Positions 45,834 through 55,798 are shown, counted from the stretch's first letter. The stretch: DNA of 64,000 bases from JBBDJB01 sp040880125 (GCA_040880125.1 JBBDJB010000003.1:124001-188000), one strand, 5' to 3'. Numbers and translations are program-made. The notes: generated by a model not told the origin, from the sequence alone.

Positions 45834-47150
45834 ATGCAGTCCACCAGGAGAGACGTCACGGTGCCAGCTTACGCGAGCCGAAATCTGCTTGTTCTGACGG
45901 CTGCCTTCCTGTTGGCGGCGGATATCGCCGTTGCGCAGTATGAACCGGTGCCCGGAGCGTCAATTCTATCCAACGCCGTCGATAACGTCCCGCCGGAACT
46001 GGCTCTTCCCGAACCGGTCTTCGAAGGAGTCCCGGAAGAGCTTCCGCAGCCCGTGCCGTTCGAAATTGTCGACGGCCATACTCCGGGGCTGTTCGATCTG
46101 CCGCTGGAAGGGATTCCCGCTCCGGTGGAGAGCTCCGGCACCTGGTTCCGGCGTGGTTTCTGGTATTTCAACCAGGAGGCGGTCATATTCAACCGCGCCA
46201 TCAAGGAGCCGATCGGCCTGGCGACCGACCAGTCGGTGACGTTGTCTCCGACGGCGGACCTGCGCCGCTCCGAGCGGTCGCTGGTGGTGAACAACAGCAA
46301 ACCCGGCGCGGACGCCGCGGCGCGATTTACGATCGGGCGGTTCCTGTTCCGCGACGCGGAAAACCGCGACAACACCATGGAGTTCGTCTACCTGGCCGGA
46401 CTTGGCGACTGGATGCAGGAGGAGACAATCGTCGCGGCCAGCGGGCAAAACGATCTGACCACCGTCGTCGATCCCTTCGACAACGGCTTCAACGGCACGC
46501 AGCGGCAGCACTTCTACTACACGACCGATTTCGACAATTTCGAGATCAACTACCGCCTGCAGCACCGGCCCGAAAACGACCGTATGATGCTAGAACCCGA
46601 TGGCACCTGGGTCCGTAGAATAGACCCGGCACTGCTTCGCTCGTACCTGTTCGGGATTCGGTTCCTGAGCGTTCGCGAAGATTTCCGGTGGATTGCCCAA
46701 GCCGACGACGTGGGCGCCGGAGCCACCCGTAAAAGCGGCGACATCCAGATCGGCACCAACAACGACCTGCTCGGCTTTCAGTTTGGTGGGGGCCTTCTCT
46801 ATCAGGCGGATCGGTGGAACGTCGGGCTGCGCGGCGGAGCGGGGCCATACGTGAACTTCGCGAGTCAAAACACGCAGCGGATCAACATCGACCTGGTGAC
46901 TGACACTGCGACGGTGGCTCACCAGGATGCCGTCGACGAAACCTTCGCGGTGGTCGGCGATCTGAGCATCTTTGCGACGTATTATTTGCGGCCGAACATG
47001 TCGGTCCGCGTCGGGTACGAGGGCATGTTCATCCAGTCGCTGGCGATCGCACCGGAGCAGCCGATGTTCGACGGCGGACCCGGTTCGATCCGCGCCGAAG
47101 GCAGCCAGCTCTATAACGGGATGTCCGTGGGGCTGGACGTCTACTGGTAG
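45834..47150 (+). CDS. Outer-membrane beta-barrel protein (planctomycete family)
   Basis: 438 residues with a signal peptide (NLLVLTAAFLLAADIAVAQY). After a Pro-rich N-terminus (about 30-85), alternating hydrophobic and polar strands run to the end: FVYLAGLGDWMQEE, HFYYTTDFDNFEINYRLQHR, LFGIRFLSVREDFRWIAQA, RWNVGLRGGAGPYVNFAS, SIFATYYLRPNMSVRVGYEG. The end MSVGLDVYW has the C-terminal aromatic typical of BamA-inserted barrels. The family is found in planctomycetes as a hypothetical or BBP7-like protein; I did not identify a pore or ligand function. It is probably monocistronic. Confidence 0.8.
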   Translation: MQSTRRDVTVPAYASRNLLVLTAAFLLAADIAVAQYEPVPGASILSNAVDNVPPELALPEPVFEGVPEELPQPVPFEIVDGHTPGLFDLPLEGIPAPVESSGTWFRRGFWYFNQEAVIFNRAIKEPIGLATDQSVTLSPTADLRRSERSLVVNNSKPGADAAARFTIGRFLFRDAENRDNTMEFVYLAGLGDWMQEETIVAASGQNDLTTVVDPFDNGFNGTQRQHFYYTTDFDNFEINYRLQHRPENDRMMLEPDGTWVRRIDPALLRSYLFGIRFLSVREDFRWIAQADDVGAGATRKSGDIQIGTNNDLLGFQFGGGLLYQADRWNVGLRGGAGPYVNFASQNTQRINIDLVTDTATVAHQDAVDETFAVVGDLSIFATYYLRPNMSVRVGYEGMFIQSLAIAPEQPMFDGGPGSIRAEGSQLYNGMSVGLDVYW

Positions 47151-47598
47151 CAACCGAGAACTCGCTCAAAAGTGTCCAAGTACTGAAGGCCGGATAACGG
47201 CCGCTGGCAGTGCGGAATCGCGGGGACAGGGTTTGTTGGTGTATGCCGATTGTGTCTATGCCGGTTGTGCAAGTTATGCCGTGGCCGCCGCTAGCTAAGC
47301 CCTGCCGTGCCGGTTCGCCGAGCGGGAATCGCCTCCGGCATGGACGATTTCCACCCAGATGAGTACGCTAGTGCAATGAGGCATGAGGCGGTTCGCGGTT
47401 CAATCAGTTCACCTATCCAGTGGTCGACAGCGAACAACTCCAGCAGTTCAGCGGATTGCCCGGCGGGCCAGCGGCGTGTGAGGAATCTGACTCGGCCGAT
47501 TTGCTTTCGATCCACTCCCCTACACGGACGAGACGCGGCCAACGGCTCGCCATTCTCCGAGCCTCTACCGCGGTTCGGCCAACATTAGCATAGCCAAT
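47151..47598. other. 448-base gap with no recognised gene
   Basis: It lies between the barrel protein and the MMPL exporter. Short frames are open on both strands but none has a coding look. No clear promoter pair, hairpin or repeat stands out. Confidence 0.6.
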
Positions 47599-50493
47599 AT
47601 GACGAAGCCGTTTTTTGCCCGCCGCTACTTGGTCATCTTTTTGGTGATCGCGTTCCTGACGCCGTTTATCGGCCGCGGCGCGCGCATGGCGATCCAGTCG
47701 AACACGAACAACGTCAAGGACTGGCTCCCCCCGGCCTATGAGGAGTCGGCCGATCTGGCGTGGTTTCAAGAGCACTTCCCGGGCGAGCAGTTCGCCGTGG
47801 TGACATGGGAAGGTTGCACGCTGGGTAACACCGACAAGCTCAACCTGCTGGCTCAGAAACTCGTCCCGGACAAGGCGGGCAAGTCGGACGGCGTTCGCTA
47901 CTTCAATAGCGCGATGACCGGGCCAAGCAAGCTGCAGGAACTGACCAGCCCGCCGCTGAGCCTGTCGCGCGAAGATGCGCTCAGCCGCCTGGAAGGTTCT
48001 CTCGTAGGGCCTCCTGTCGAGGGTGGTGACGAACAGTCACGCACCACTTGCCTGGTGGTGACGCTCTCGCAGCAAGCTCTACGCAGCAACCGCTCCATGC
48101 GGGCTGCCATTGAGACTATCCAGCACGTGGCGGTTGAGGAGTGCTCCGTCCCGAAGTCAGAATTGCGAATGGGCGGACCACCGGTGGACAATGTCGCGAT
48201 CGACGTCGAGGGCGAGCGCACGCTGTTCCGGCTCGCGGGGCTTTCTGGGGTCGTAGGCCTGCTCCTCTCCTATTGGTGTCTCCGCAGCATACGGCTGAGC
48301 CTGATCGTCTTCGCCGTCGGCGTGCTGAGTGCCGGCCTGAGCCTGGCGCTGGTGTACTACTCCGGCCTGATCGAAACGACGATCAAGGGCACCCGAGTGC
48401 CCGATTTCAGCACGGTAGATGCCGTACTGATGTCGATGCCGGCGGTGGTGTACGTGCTGGGTATTTCGGGCGCAATTCACATCGTCAACTACTATCGCGA
48501 CGCGCGCCGCGAGGGCGGCCACATGGGCGCGGCCGAAGCGGCTCTATCGCACGGATGGATCCCCTGTACGCTGGCCGCTCTGACGACCGCCATGGGGCTG
48601 GCATCGCTGTACATCAGTGATATCACGCCGATTAAAAAATTTGGCGTCTTCTCGGCCATCGGCGTGCTCGGCACGCTGGCGATCTTGTTCACGCTACTTC
48701 CCGCCTCGCTCTACCGGTTCCTCATCAACGGCGACGGCCGACGGCCGCGGAATGAGAAATCTCGCTTGGCCCCGCTGCGTGCGAGCGTCGGCCGGGGAAT
48801 GCGGCGAGTCGGATATTGGATTGTCACGAAGAATGGCTGGGTCACCGCCGGATGCATTCTGCTGATGGTGGTGGTGGGACTGGGGCTGCCTAGGATTCAA
48901 ACCTCGATTCAGCTCCTGAAACTCTTCGATGAAGACACCGACATCATCCATGACTACCAGTGGCTGGAGACCCACCTAGGCAATCTCGTTCCCATGGAAG
49001 TTGTCGTCGCGGTGGCTCCTTCTGCGCAGCGCTCCGGCGAGCAGCAGGCCGAGGTGGTCGGCGAGCCTTACCGCATGAACACGCTGGAACGCGTGGAAAT
49101 GGTGCGCCAGCTCCAGCAGCGGATTGAGCTTTTGCCGGACGTAGGCAAGGCCCTGTCAGTCGCGACATTCACACCCGAGCCGCCCGAGCCGGAAGAGAAC
49201 GTCCTCCGCCATTTGGTCCCGGCCGATCCACGCTGGGTGCTCAACAGCGCGCTCGAAGAGCACCGCGATCAACTCATGGCCGAGGATTACCTCCGCCTCG
49301 AGGCCGCGAACCGCAAGGGCGAGCCGATCGAGACTCCGCCCGAGATGCGGCGTGAACTATGGCGGATCAGTGCCCGTGTGGCGGCGCTGAACGACGTTGA
49401 CTATGGAGTCTTCGACCAATCGATCAAGGACATGGCCGAGCCCGTGCTGGAGGCCTATCGCGAGCGGAACGAGATTCTGCAAGAGTTTCATGCCAAAGAT
49501 ACTTTGCTGCGCGGCAGCCGGTTGTACGTCTTTTTCACAGGTTCTGTCGAAGCGGCGGAGCCTCAACCGGGCAGCCGCGAGGCGCTGTTGGGCGATCTAT
49601 TGAGACAGGCAGGTGCCAGAATCGCGTACTTCAATCTGGCCCGGCTTTCCGCGGCCAGTGCGACGGCCGATCAGACGCAGGCCGCTTTCGACGAAGTGCT
49701 GCGACAGTACGACGCCGCCGTGATTGCATCGGGCGACAGCCAGGCGCGTCCCGAGCGACTGGCGGCTGCGGCCCCGTTGGTGGTCGATCTGCGTGGCCCG
49801 TCGCCGGCAGCCGTTAGCCAGGCCGACGGGCCCACGCTCAATGCCGTTTACACCGGCGTCATTCCGCTGGTTTACAAGACGCAGCGGCAGTTGATGATTA
49901 GCCTCCGCGAGAGTATCGGCTGGGCCACCGGCTTGATTGCCATTGTAATGATTCTCGTGTGGCGCAGCCCGTCCGGCGGCCTAGTGTCGATGATCCCGAA
50001 TATCTTTCCCGTGGTGATGGTCTTCGGAGCGATGGGCTGGCTCGGCATCAAGGTCGACATCGGAACCATGATGACGGCCAGCGTTGCGCTGGGCGTCGCC
50101 GTCGACGACACGGTTCACATGTTGACGTGGTTCCGCCGGGGCATCATGTCCGGGCTGACCCGCAAGGCCGCTACCATACAGGCATACGAGCGCTGTGCCA
50201 GCGCGATGCTGCAAACGACTATCATCGGCGGGCTCGGACTGGCGGTGTTTGCCTTCAGCACGTTCACGCCCACGCAGCAGTTCGGCTATTTGATGGTCAC
50301 GCTGCTCGGCGCTGCCCTGGTCGGCGATCTGGTGTTATTGCCGTCGCTGCTCTCCAGCCCGCTGGGCGAGGTCTTTGCGGCGGGGCTCCGCAAGCGGGGC
50401 GTCAAGAAGGGCCAGCCACCCCGGCGGCGCCAAACCGGGCCACCGCCGGCCCACATCCGCCGCGACTCGTCACACCATTCGGTGCGCACGTAA
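47599..50493 (+). CDS. MMPL/RND-family transporter
   Basis: 964 residues with the two-fold RND layout. Span 1 is near 10-25. A large periplasmic loop follows, then five spans at about 205-375 (LAGLSGVVGLLLSYWCLRSI; VLMSMPAVVYVLGISGAIHI). Span 7 is near 410, followed by a second loop, and five more spans occupy 770-940. The second-half motif VAVDDTVHMLTWFRRG near 835 is the hallmark of the MMPL subfamily (normally GVGVDYxxH), with both acidic residues present. RND/MMPL proteins use the proton gradient to export lipids, hopanoids or drugs. The gene is convergent with a ketosynthase-like gene. A lipid substrate is inferred. Confidence 0.92.
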   Translation: MTKPFFARRYLVIFLVIAFLTPFIGRGARMAIQSNTNNVKDWLPPAYEESADLAWFQEHFPGEQFAVVTWEGCTLGNTDKLNLLAQKLVPDKAGKSDGVRYFNSAMTGPSKLQELTSPPLSLSREDALSRLEGSLVGPPVEGGDEQSRTTCLVVTLSQQALRSNRSMRAAIETIQHVAVEECSVPKSELRMGGPPVDNVAIDVEGERTLFRLAGLSGVVGLLLSYWCLRSIRLSLIVFAVGVLSAGLSLALVYYSGLIETTIKGTRVPDFSTVDAVLMSMPAVVYVLGISGAIHIVNYYRDARREGGHMGAAEAALSHGWIPCTLAALTTAMGLASLYISDITPIKKFGVFSAIGVLGTLAILFTLLPASLYRFLINGDGRRPRNEKSRLAPLRASVGRGMRRVGYWIVTKNGWVTAGCILLMVVVGLGLPRIQTSIQLLKLFDEDTDIIHDYQWLETHLGNLVPMEVVVAVAPSAQRSGEQQAEVVGEPYRMNTLERVEMVRQLQQRIELLPDVGKALSVATFTPEPPEPEENVLRHLVPADPRWVLNSALEEHRDQLMAEDYLRLEAANRKGEPIETPPEMRRELWRISARVAALNDVDYGVFDQSIKDMAEPVLEAYRERNEILQEFHAKDTLLRGSRLYVFFTGSVEAAEPQPGSREALLGDLLRQAGARIAYFNLARLSAASATADQTQAAFDEVLRQYDAAVIASGDSQARPERLAAAAPLVVDLRGPSPAAVSQADGPTLNAVYTGVIPLVYKTQRQLMISLRESIGWATGLIAIVMILVWRSPSGGLVSMIPNIFPVVMVFGAMGWLGIKVDIGTMMTASVALGVAVDDTVHMLTWFRRGIMSGLTRKAATIQAYERCASAMLQTTIIGGLGLAVFAFSTFTPTQQFGYLMVTLLGAALVGDLVLLPSLLSSPLGEVFAAGLRKRGVKKGQPPRRRQTGPPPAHIRRDSSHHSVRT

Positions 50494-50522
50494 GATTCTG
50501 GCACCTACAGTGCGTGGAGCGA

Positions 50523-51782
50523 CTATTCGGGCGCAGCGATCACCATCGCCACCGCCTGCCCCGTGTGCGCCTGATTGAGCAGTAGCGCCGTGGGGTGATC
50601 GCTCTTGCACGGCGCGGTGTTCACCACGCGCACAGGACACTCCGGATCCGGCGTCCGGTAGTTCAGCGTGGGCGGCACTTCGCCGGACTCGAGCGCCAGG
50701 AGACTTGCCACCAACTCCACCGCGCCGGCGCCCGCACCTAAATTGCCGAAGTAGCTCTTGGGGGCGGTCACCGGCACATCGCCCAGCACATCGTGAATCG
50801 CCTGGGCTTCGACGGCATCGGCCACTACCGTCCCCAATCCGTTGGCGTTCACGTGGCCGATTCGCCCGGGCGACACCCCGGCCGCCCTCAGCGCTGCGGT
50901 GATCGAGTTGCGGATGGCGGCGCCTGGCGCGGCCAGTCCGTTGTGATGGGGCTGGAAGCTGTTCGCGTAGCTGAGCACTCGGGCGACCGCCTTTGCCCCA
51001 CGACGCCGGGCATGCTGAGCCGATTCGAGCACGAAGGCAGCGGCGCCTTCGCCCATGACCAGCCCGCTGCGAGCGGCGTCAAACGGTCGGCAGGCTTCCG
51101 CCGGATCGCCCTCGTGACGTGACAAATCGCGAGCTCCACGCACGGTGTAGCACGTGGGGTGCAGCCGACAGCCCACACCTCCCACGATCATCACGTCGGC
51201 CTGGCCGCGTTCGATCACGCGCATTCCTTCCGAGATGGCAAGTAGGCTGGAGACCTCGCCGAGCGTTATCGAGTTCGTCGGGCCGCGGGCGTCATGCGCG
51301 ATGCCGATATGGCAGGCGGGCATGTTCGGAAGGTACTTCAGCAGCCAGAGCGGAAACATCTCGGAGAATGCTACGCTGCCCCATCGGGAGAAGTCAAACT
51401 GGTCATTCACCATGCATTGCCGAAAGGCGCCCACGATTTCGGCCGGGTCGCAATAGATCATGTCGGATCCGAAGACGACGCCCACCCGTTCCGGGTCGTG
51501 ATTGTCCGGTTGTAGCCCGGCGTCCGCGCACGCCTGGTCCGCTGCACAGTAGGCGAACTGGACGTCGCGCGACATGACCTTCAAGCTCTTGCGCGGCTTG
51601 ACGTATTGCTTCGGGTCGAAGTCGCTGACCTCCCCGCCGCAGGTGACCGGCAGCGATCGACCGGTATATTGTTGCAGCAGGCGTACGCCACTGCGGCCTT
51701 CGCACAGCGAAGCCTGGAATTGCACTTTTCCCAGGCCGATGGGGCTGACCACGCCGACTCCGGTGATGACGATGTCGCGCAC
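50523..51782 (-). CDS. Ketosynthase-fold protein lacking catalytic Cys-His-His
   Basis: 419 residues from the GTG at 51782 (MRDIVITGVGVVSPIGLGKV); a TTG at 51803 is possible. The thiolase fold is clear along its length (GVVFGSDMIY, QADVMIVGGVGCRLHPT, SGLVMGEGAAAFVLES). The active-site positions are changed. Where FabF-type enzymes have the nucleophile in TACATG, this has TLGEVSS, with Glu at codon 51255-51257. HVNANGLGT has Asn for the first His (50841-50843). SYFGNLGAGAG has Asn for the second (50742-50744). It therefore cannot perform normal Claisen condensation. The pattern recalls chain-length factors (Cys to Gln), which partner an active KS. No other KS is in the window. Confidence 0.9.
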   Translation of the reverse strand: MRDIVITGVGVVSPIGLGKVQFQASLCEGRSGVRLLQQYTGRSLPVTCGGEVSDFDPKQYVKPRKSLKVMSRDVQFAYCAADQACADAGLQPDNHDPERVGVVFGSDMIYCDPAEIVGAFRQCMVNDQFDFSRWGSVAFSEMFPLWLLKYLPNMPACHIGIAHDARGPTNSITLGEVSSLLAISEGMRVIERGQADVMIVGGVGCRLHPTCYTVRGARDLSRHEGDPAEACRPFDAARSGLVMGEGAAAFVLESAQHARRRGAKAVARVLSYANSFQPHHNGLAAPGAAIRNSITAALRAAGVSPGRIGHVNANGLGTVVADAVEAQAIHDVLGDVPVTAPKSYFGNLGAGAGAVELVASLLALESGEVPPTLNYRTPDPECPVRVVNTAPCKSDHPTALLLNQAHTGQAVAMVIAAPE

Positions 51783-52176
51783 GAGGAGTACATCCTGCAA
51801 CAAATCAAATAGTCACCGGTGCCGCCAAGCCGGCCGCTTGGTTTACCGCCACGGCTCCCCGACCCAGCCCGGCGCAGTCGCAAAGTGCAAAGCAATTCGG
51901 TGGCAGCCGCGGAGGAAACTTCAATTACGCCCGACTACACCGGACATGAAAGCACGGGCGCGAGTGAGGCTTGCGGTGCGGTGAATCGGCCGGCGAACGC
52001 CGTCTCCGCTTGCGAAATCCCCGGGGCCGGCCGATCTGCGGCCAGTTCGATTGTAGTCCGGCATAATTGAGCCAACAAGCGGCCGTGCGACCGGGCAGCT
52101 TGATCTCCGCAAGGCCGTGGCCGGGGCCGATTGCACGACGAGAAGATAGGTGCGGACCTCCGCGATCACGCCGCGC
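51783..52176. other. 394-base gap with no recognised gene
   Basis: It lies between the GNAT-like gene stop and the ketosynthase-like start, both minus strand. Nothing resembling a gene, repeat or clear promoter was seen. The minus-strand promoter of the ketosynthase-like gene should lie here. Confidence 0.6.
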
Positions 52177-53370
52177 TCAGTTTGGCAGCTTGTCGCCCTC
52201 GCCCAGGGCGGTCTCGGCGGCCGTCGCCCCTGCAGCATCTTCCTGGCCAGGCGCGAAGTCATAGAGGCGATACGTCTTGGTGAGCTTCGCGCCCCCCTTC
52301 TTCAAGCTGCCGTAGGAGAGCGTGTTGCTTTCCAAGACCCATGAGAACTCGGCCTCCTCAATCCCCCAGTTCAGAATATTGGGAACCAGGCCGCTCAGCA
52401 AAACCAAGCCCACGCCCCATCGCTGATACTCCGGCAGCACATTCGTGCTGATGACGCGAATCCGCTTGATCTCCTGCCGGTTTCTCAACAGGCGAAGAAA
52501 ACCCAGCGGCAGCAGTCTTCCGTTGATCTTTTTGATCCGCGGATTATAGTCCAACAGCCCGAAAACTACGCCGACAGTGCGGCCTTCGACCTCCGCGAAA
52601 TACGTCAACTCCGGCACGATCAAGTGCCGCAAGGTGCCGGCGAGCTGGCGCATCTCGTTCTTCGAAAGCGGCACAAATCCCCACGTCGCCACCAGCGAGC
52701 GGTTGTAGACGTCGAGAAACCGCTCCACGTCCTGGCGGAAGTGACGCTTGTTCAGCGCCCGCAGCGTGATATTGAAACGCCTCTTCGCTTCATCCGTGAC
52801 GTAGCTGAGCTTCTCGTCGATCAACGAGAGCATGTCGACGTGCCCCCAGAAGGCATACATGTCCTGCACCTTCTGAAAGCCGTAGTCCTCGATCAGTCGC
52901 GGATAGTAGGGTGGATTGTATGTCATCATGAAAAACGGAGGCGAATCAAAGCCATCGATCAACAGCCCACACTCGTAGTTGAGCGATGGATTGGCTGGGC
53001 CGCGTACCGCGTGGATGTCGCGCTCGGCCAGCCAGGCACGTGCGGCATCGAGCAATGAACTGGCGACCTCGTGCGAATCAATACTTTCAAAGAAACCGAA
53101 GAAGCCACGCTGCTCGCGGTGGTAACGGTTATGCGCGTGGTTAAGAATGGCCGCGACGCGCCCGCAGGGCTGGCCGTCGCGCAGCGCGAGGAACGTCTGG
53201 ATTTCGGCGTCGTCGTAGAACGCTTGGCGGCGGTAGTTCACCATCTCCCGCTGGTGAGTCCGCAGAGGAGGAATCCAATTCGGATCGTCCCGGTATATCT
53301 GCCACGGCAATTCGAGGAACTGCTTACGCTGCGCAAGCGTGGTGACCGGAATAACGACCAATCGCGACAT
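52177..53370 (-). CDS. GNAT-like acyltransferase family protein
   Basis: 397 residues. The start MSRLVVIPVTTLAQRKQFLE is consistent with a bacterial family annotated as YghO-like or GNAT N-acetyltransferase. Landmarks are FLELPWQIYRDDPNWIPPLR near 18-37, RVAAILNHAHNRYHREQRGF near 72, GPANPSLNYECGLLIDGFD near 124, and a second GNAT half with VGVVFGLLDYNPRIKKINGR near 265 and LPEYQRWGVGLVLLSGLVPN near 310 (acetyl-CoA-binding Q-x-x-G-x-G/A-like). It has no signal peptide. The substrate is unknown. It lies near an MMPL exporter and a ketosynthase-like gene, which could mean lipid or lipopeptide work, but this is only context. Confidence 0.78.
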   Translation of the reverse strand: MSRLVVIPVTTLAQRKQFLELPWQIYRDDPNWIPPLRTHQREMVNYRRQAFYDDAEIQTFLALRDGQPCGRVAAILNHAHNRYHREQRGFFGFFESIDSHEVASSLLDAARAWLAERDIHAVRGPANPSLNYECGLLIDGFDSPPFFMMTYNPPYYPRLIEDYGFQKVQDMYAFWGHVDMLSLIDEKLSYVTDEAKRRFNITLRALNKRHFRQDVERFLDVYNRSLVATWGFVPLSKNEMRQLAGTLRHLIVPELTYFAEVEGRTVGVVFGLLDYNPRIKKINGRLLPLGFLRLLRNRQEIKRIRVISTNVLPEYQRWGVGLVLLSGLVPNILNWGIEEAEFSWVLESNTLSYGSLKKGGAKLTKTYRLYDFAPGQEDAAGATAAETALGEGDKLPN

Positions 53371-53565
53371 GGTGAAATGCAGGGGACAAATCGAACGTGG
53401 GAGAATCCCTCACCATAGCCTGCCGTGGCGAGCCGGGTCAAGCGCGCGACGACCGCCCAAAGGAGCACGTGCGGCAGCCATAGCGATAAGGATTGCCGCT
53501 CGATCCGCAGGAACTCATCGACGCTCCGAGGTCCGACCGCCGGAGAGTTCTGCAAGCCGTGAAGA

Positions 53566-54264
53566 TTACGGATTCTCGGCCTGCCCCTCGCGCGGCAGTT
53601 CCCGGAGGTAGATGTTCTTGAACCACAGATTGTTGCCGTGGTTTTGCAGTTCGATCTGGCCGGTCGGGAAGATCGGCTTGTCTCGCTCCCAGTAGTTTTC
53701 CATCACGACATTGTCGACGACCACCTTGTCATTGAGCTTGACGGTGACGCGGTCGCCGACCATCCGGATGAAAAAAGTGTTCCACTCGCCGATCGGCTTA
53801 TCGGCAATTTCCGTCGGCTTGCTGGGATGCTTCTGGTTATTGAACAGCCCGCCGGAGCCGACCTGCTCGCGGTTGGGGTCCCAAATCTGCACCTGCGGCG
53901 AGCCCCTCAGATAGACGCCGCTGTCGCCGTTGGGCAGGATCTTCCAGTCGACGTACAGCTCAAAGTCGCCGTAATCCTTCCCCGTACACAGGCTATCGCC
54001 GGCGCCGTCAAATTCCAGCGCGCCGTCGACCACCTTCCAATGCGCATGCATTCGCTCGTCGGCCTTCCGCTGCGCTTCGGTCAATTCCTCGGGCGACATC
54101 TTCGCCCGCTGCGGCGGCGAGGCGACCAGGCCCTTCCAGCCGTCGAGGTCTTTGCCGTTAAACAGCGCCACGAACCCCTCGGGCGGCACGTTGTCTTCCG
54201 CCCTCAGCGCCGGCACCGGCGCGATGGTAGCAACCAGCAAAAATAGACAGAGGCTATATCTCAT
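53566..54264 (-). CDS. DUF1080 (3-keto-disaccharide hydrolase fold) secreted protein
   Basis: 232 residues with a signal peptide (MRYSLCLFLLVATIAPVPAL). The domain starts GFVALFNGKDLDGWKGLVAS near 29, holds HWKVVDGALEFDGAGDSLCT near 75 and GDFELYVDWKILPNGDSGVY near 100, and ends LWFKNIYLRELP. It belongs to the same fold family as the protein at 24974 but is a distant member. The upstream DUF6807 gene is 47 bases away in the same direction, so both are probably co-expressed and exported to act on sugars. Confidence 0.93.
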   Translation of the reverse strand: MRYSLCLFLLVATIAPVPALRAEDNVPPEGFVALFNGKDLDGWKGLVASPPQRAKMSPEELTEAQRKADERMHAHWKVVDGALEFDGAGDSLCTGKDYGDFELYVDWKILPNGDSGVYLRGSPQVQIWDPNREQVGSGGLFNNQKHPSKPTEIADKPIGEWNTFFIRMVGDRVTVKLNDKVVVDNVVMENYWERDKPIFPTGQIELQNHGNNLWFKNIYLRELPREGQAENP

Positions 54265-54311
54265 GGCTCGTCTCCCCGTGAAGTGTTCGTCGCAAAACCG
54301 TTTAGTTCGTT

Positions 54312-55613
54312 CTACTCCACCACGCGGACCTGCACCGCCGGCGGATCGACAAAGTCAACATAGCGAAATGCGGCCTCCTCGGCGGTCGTCTCTCCCTCGG
54401 TCAGCCACAGCCGGTAGCGGACATCCAACTGGCCATCGGGCGGCAAGTCGTATTCGAAATAGGTGCCAAACCGCCCGTAGTCGCGCTCGCTGGAGCGGGC
54501 CTCCTTGGGATTCTCCGGCCGATCGAGATAAGTCGCCGTATAGCGGGTGTCGCCTAGCACAAAGTTCATCGCATTCCAGGGCCGGTTGGTCGACTCGCGA
54601 CCGACGGGCGTATCGCGGTTGTCCGGGCTCCAGTTTCGGGTTTCTGCCTTGCGTCCGGTGCCGTCGATGCGAACGTAGTAAGTCTCGTCCTTCGTTCGCT
54701 CGGCAACTTCATTGGCGGCGCGGAAGTGGAATCCGGCGTGCTGCGGGTCGCCGTCGAGCCGGATGGGCTCGCCCGTGCTGCGCAGTCGCGAGGCAAACTC
54801 TACGACGTGAGCGCCGGGAAGGCGGTACACCGCCAGCTCCCGCTGTTCCTCGGCAAAGATCTCTTTGCCGACGCCGTGCCAGTCGATCGCGACACGATGC
54901 CGCCCCAGGACAGGGCCTGCCTCGCTGGACAGGAACTTGTCGTGCGCCTGGTGAGTGTCGCCCGTGCAGTGCCAGATGTCGGCCCGCTTGCCATCGCCGT
55001 AAGTCACACGGTTAAAGCCGTAGAACAGACCGCGGTGGTGCGTGTACAGGCCGCCGGGGCCCTTGGTGACCAGCCGCGAGCCGTCGGGACTGTAGAGATG
55101 GTGAAAGACCTTGTACGACTGCTCGCGGGTCATCGGCGACGACTCGTCCAGCGCCCGGTACATGTAACGCAGCACCGGCTGGCCGTCGAAGAACAAGTCG
55201 GCATATTCTCCCGGCGAGTTGTGCCAGGTGAAGCTGGGCGAGGCCGGCGAGTCGCCTCCGATCTTCGCCGTGAAACGGGCCTCCTGGCCGGCCGCCAGCT
55301 TGGGAAGCACAAAGTGAATCTCTCGCGCGGCGGCTCCGTCACCATCTGTCTGAGCATCGTTCAACAATCCCGGCGCGGTAAGCTGAGCGGCGATCTTGCT
55401 GCCATCTGGGCCGGTCAATTCGGCCGCTTGAACGTCCGCCAGCTCGCGGGGGACTTGGACATCCACTCGTACCGGGGCGTCACGGCGGTCATGCTCGCCC
55501 GCCTGCACGGTTAGCTCCAGTTGAACTTTCTCAGCCGCCGCGGCCACGCCAGCGAACAGCAGCAGCGCACCGGCTGCCGTCGCGGCCGTTAGGTGTGTTT
55601 TTGGCAATCCCAC
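54312..55613 (-). CDS. DUF6807 (PmoA-like) secreted protein
   Basis: 433 residues with a signal peptide (TAATAAGALLLFAGVAAAAE). The family pattern is visible: FFDGQPVLRYMYRALDESSP near 140, GLYTHHRGLFYGFNRVTYGD near 175 with conserved His residues, ADIWHCTGDTHQAHDKF near 200, DPQHAGFHFRAANEVAE near 285 and a final RYRLWLTEGETTAEE. The family is annotated DUF6807 or PmoA, but a true methane-monooxygenase role is not supported. It is widespread in planctomycetes with DUF1080 and sugar oxidoreductase genes and is probably part of polysaccharide degradation. It forms a likely operon with the downstream DUF1080 gene. Confidence 0.88.
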   Translation of the reverse strand: MGLPKTHLTAATAAGALLLFAGVAAAAEKVQLELTVQAGEHDRRDAPVRVDVQVPRELADVQAAELTGPDGSKIAAQLTAPGLLNDAQTDGDGAAAREIHFVLPKLAAGQEARFTAKIGGDSPASPSFTWHNSPGEYADLFFDGQPVLRYMYRALDESSPMTREQSYKVFHHLYSPDGSRLVTKGPGGLYTHHRGLFYGFNRVTYGDGKRADIWHCTGDTHQAHDKFLSSEAGPVLGRHRVAIDWHGVGKEIFAEEQRELAVYRLPGAHVVEFASRLRSTGEPIRLDGDPQHAGFHFRAANEVAERTKDETYYVRIDGTGRKAETRNWSPDNRDTPVGRESTNRPWNAMNFVLGDTRYTATYLDRPENPKEARSSERDYGRFGTYFEYDLPPDGQLDVRYRLWLTEGETTAEEAAFRYVDFVDPPAVQVRVVE

Positions 55614-55798
55614 AAGGCGTCTCCCGGATGCATTGAACCGAAGGTCCGAATCCGCGCCGCGCTCCGTGAGATTCTAAACGCAGTTGATAGGCGGAGCGCG
55701 GAGCCAATTCGTGGCACGGAGTTCCCCCAGGATACCCTTCCCGCGGGCGACACTCAACCAGATCGCGAAGCCGCTGCCCAGTGACACGCGAAGCGCTC

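Noticed and set aside
54312..55613. Methane monooxygenase subunit PmoA
   Set aside because: The name attached to the DUF6807 family is misleading. The protein is secreted and soluble, with no membrane spans beyond the signal peptide, and no pmoB/pmoC neighbours exist.
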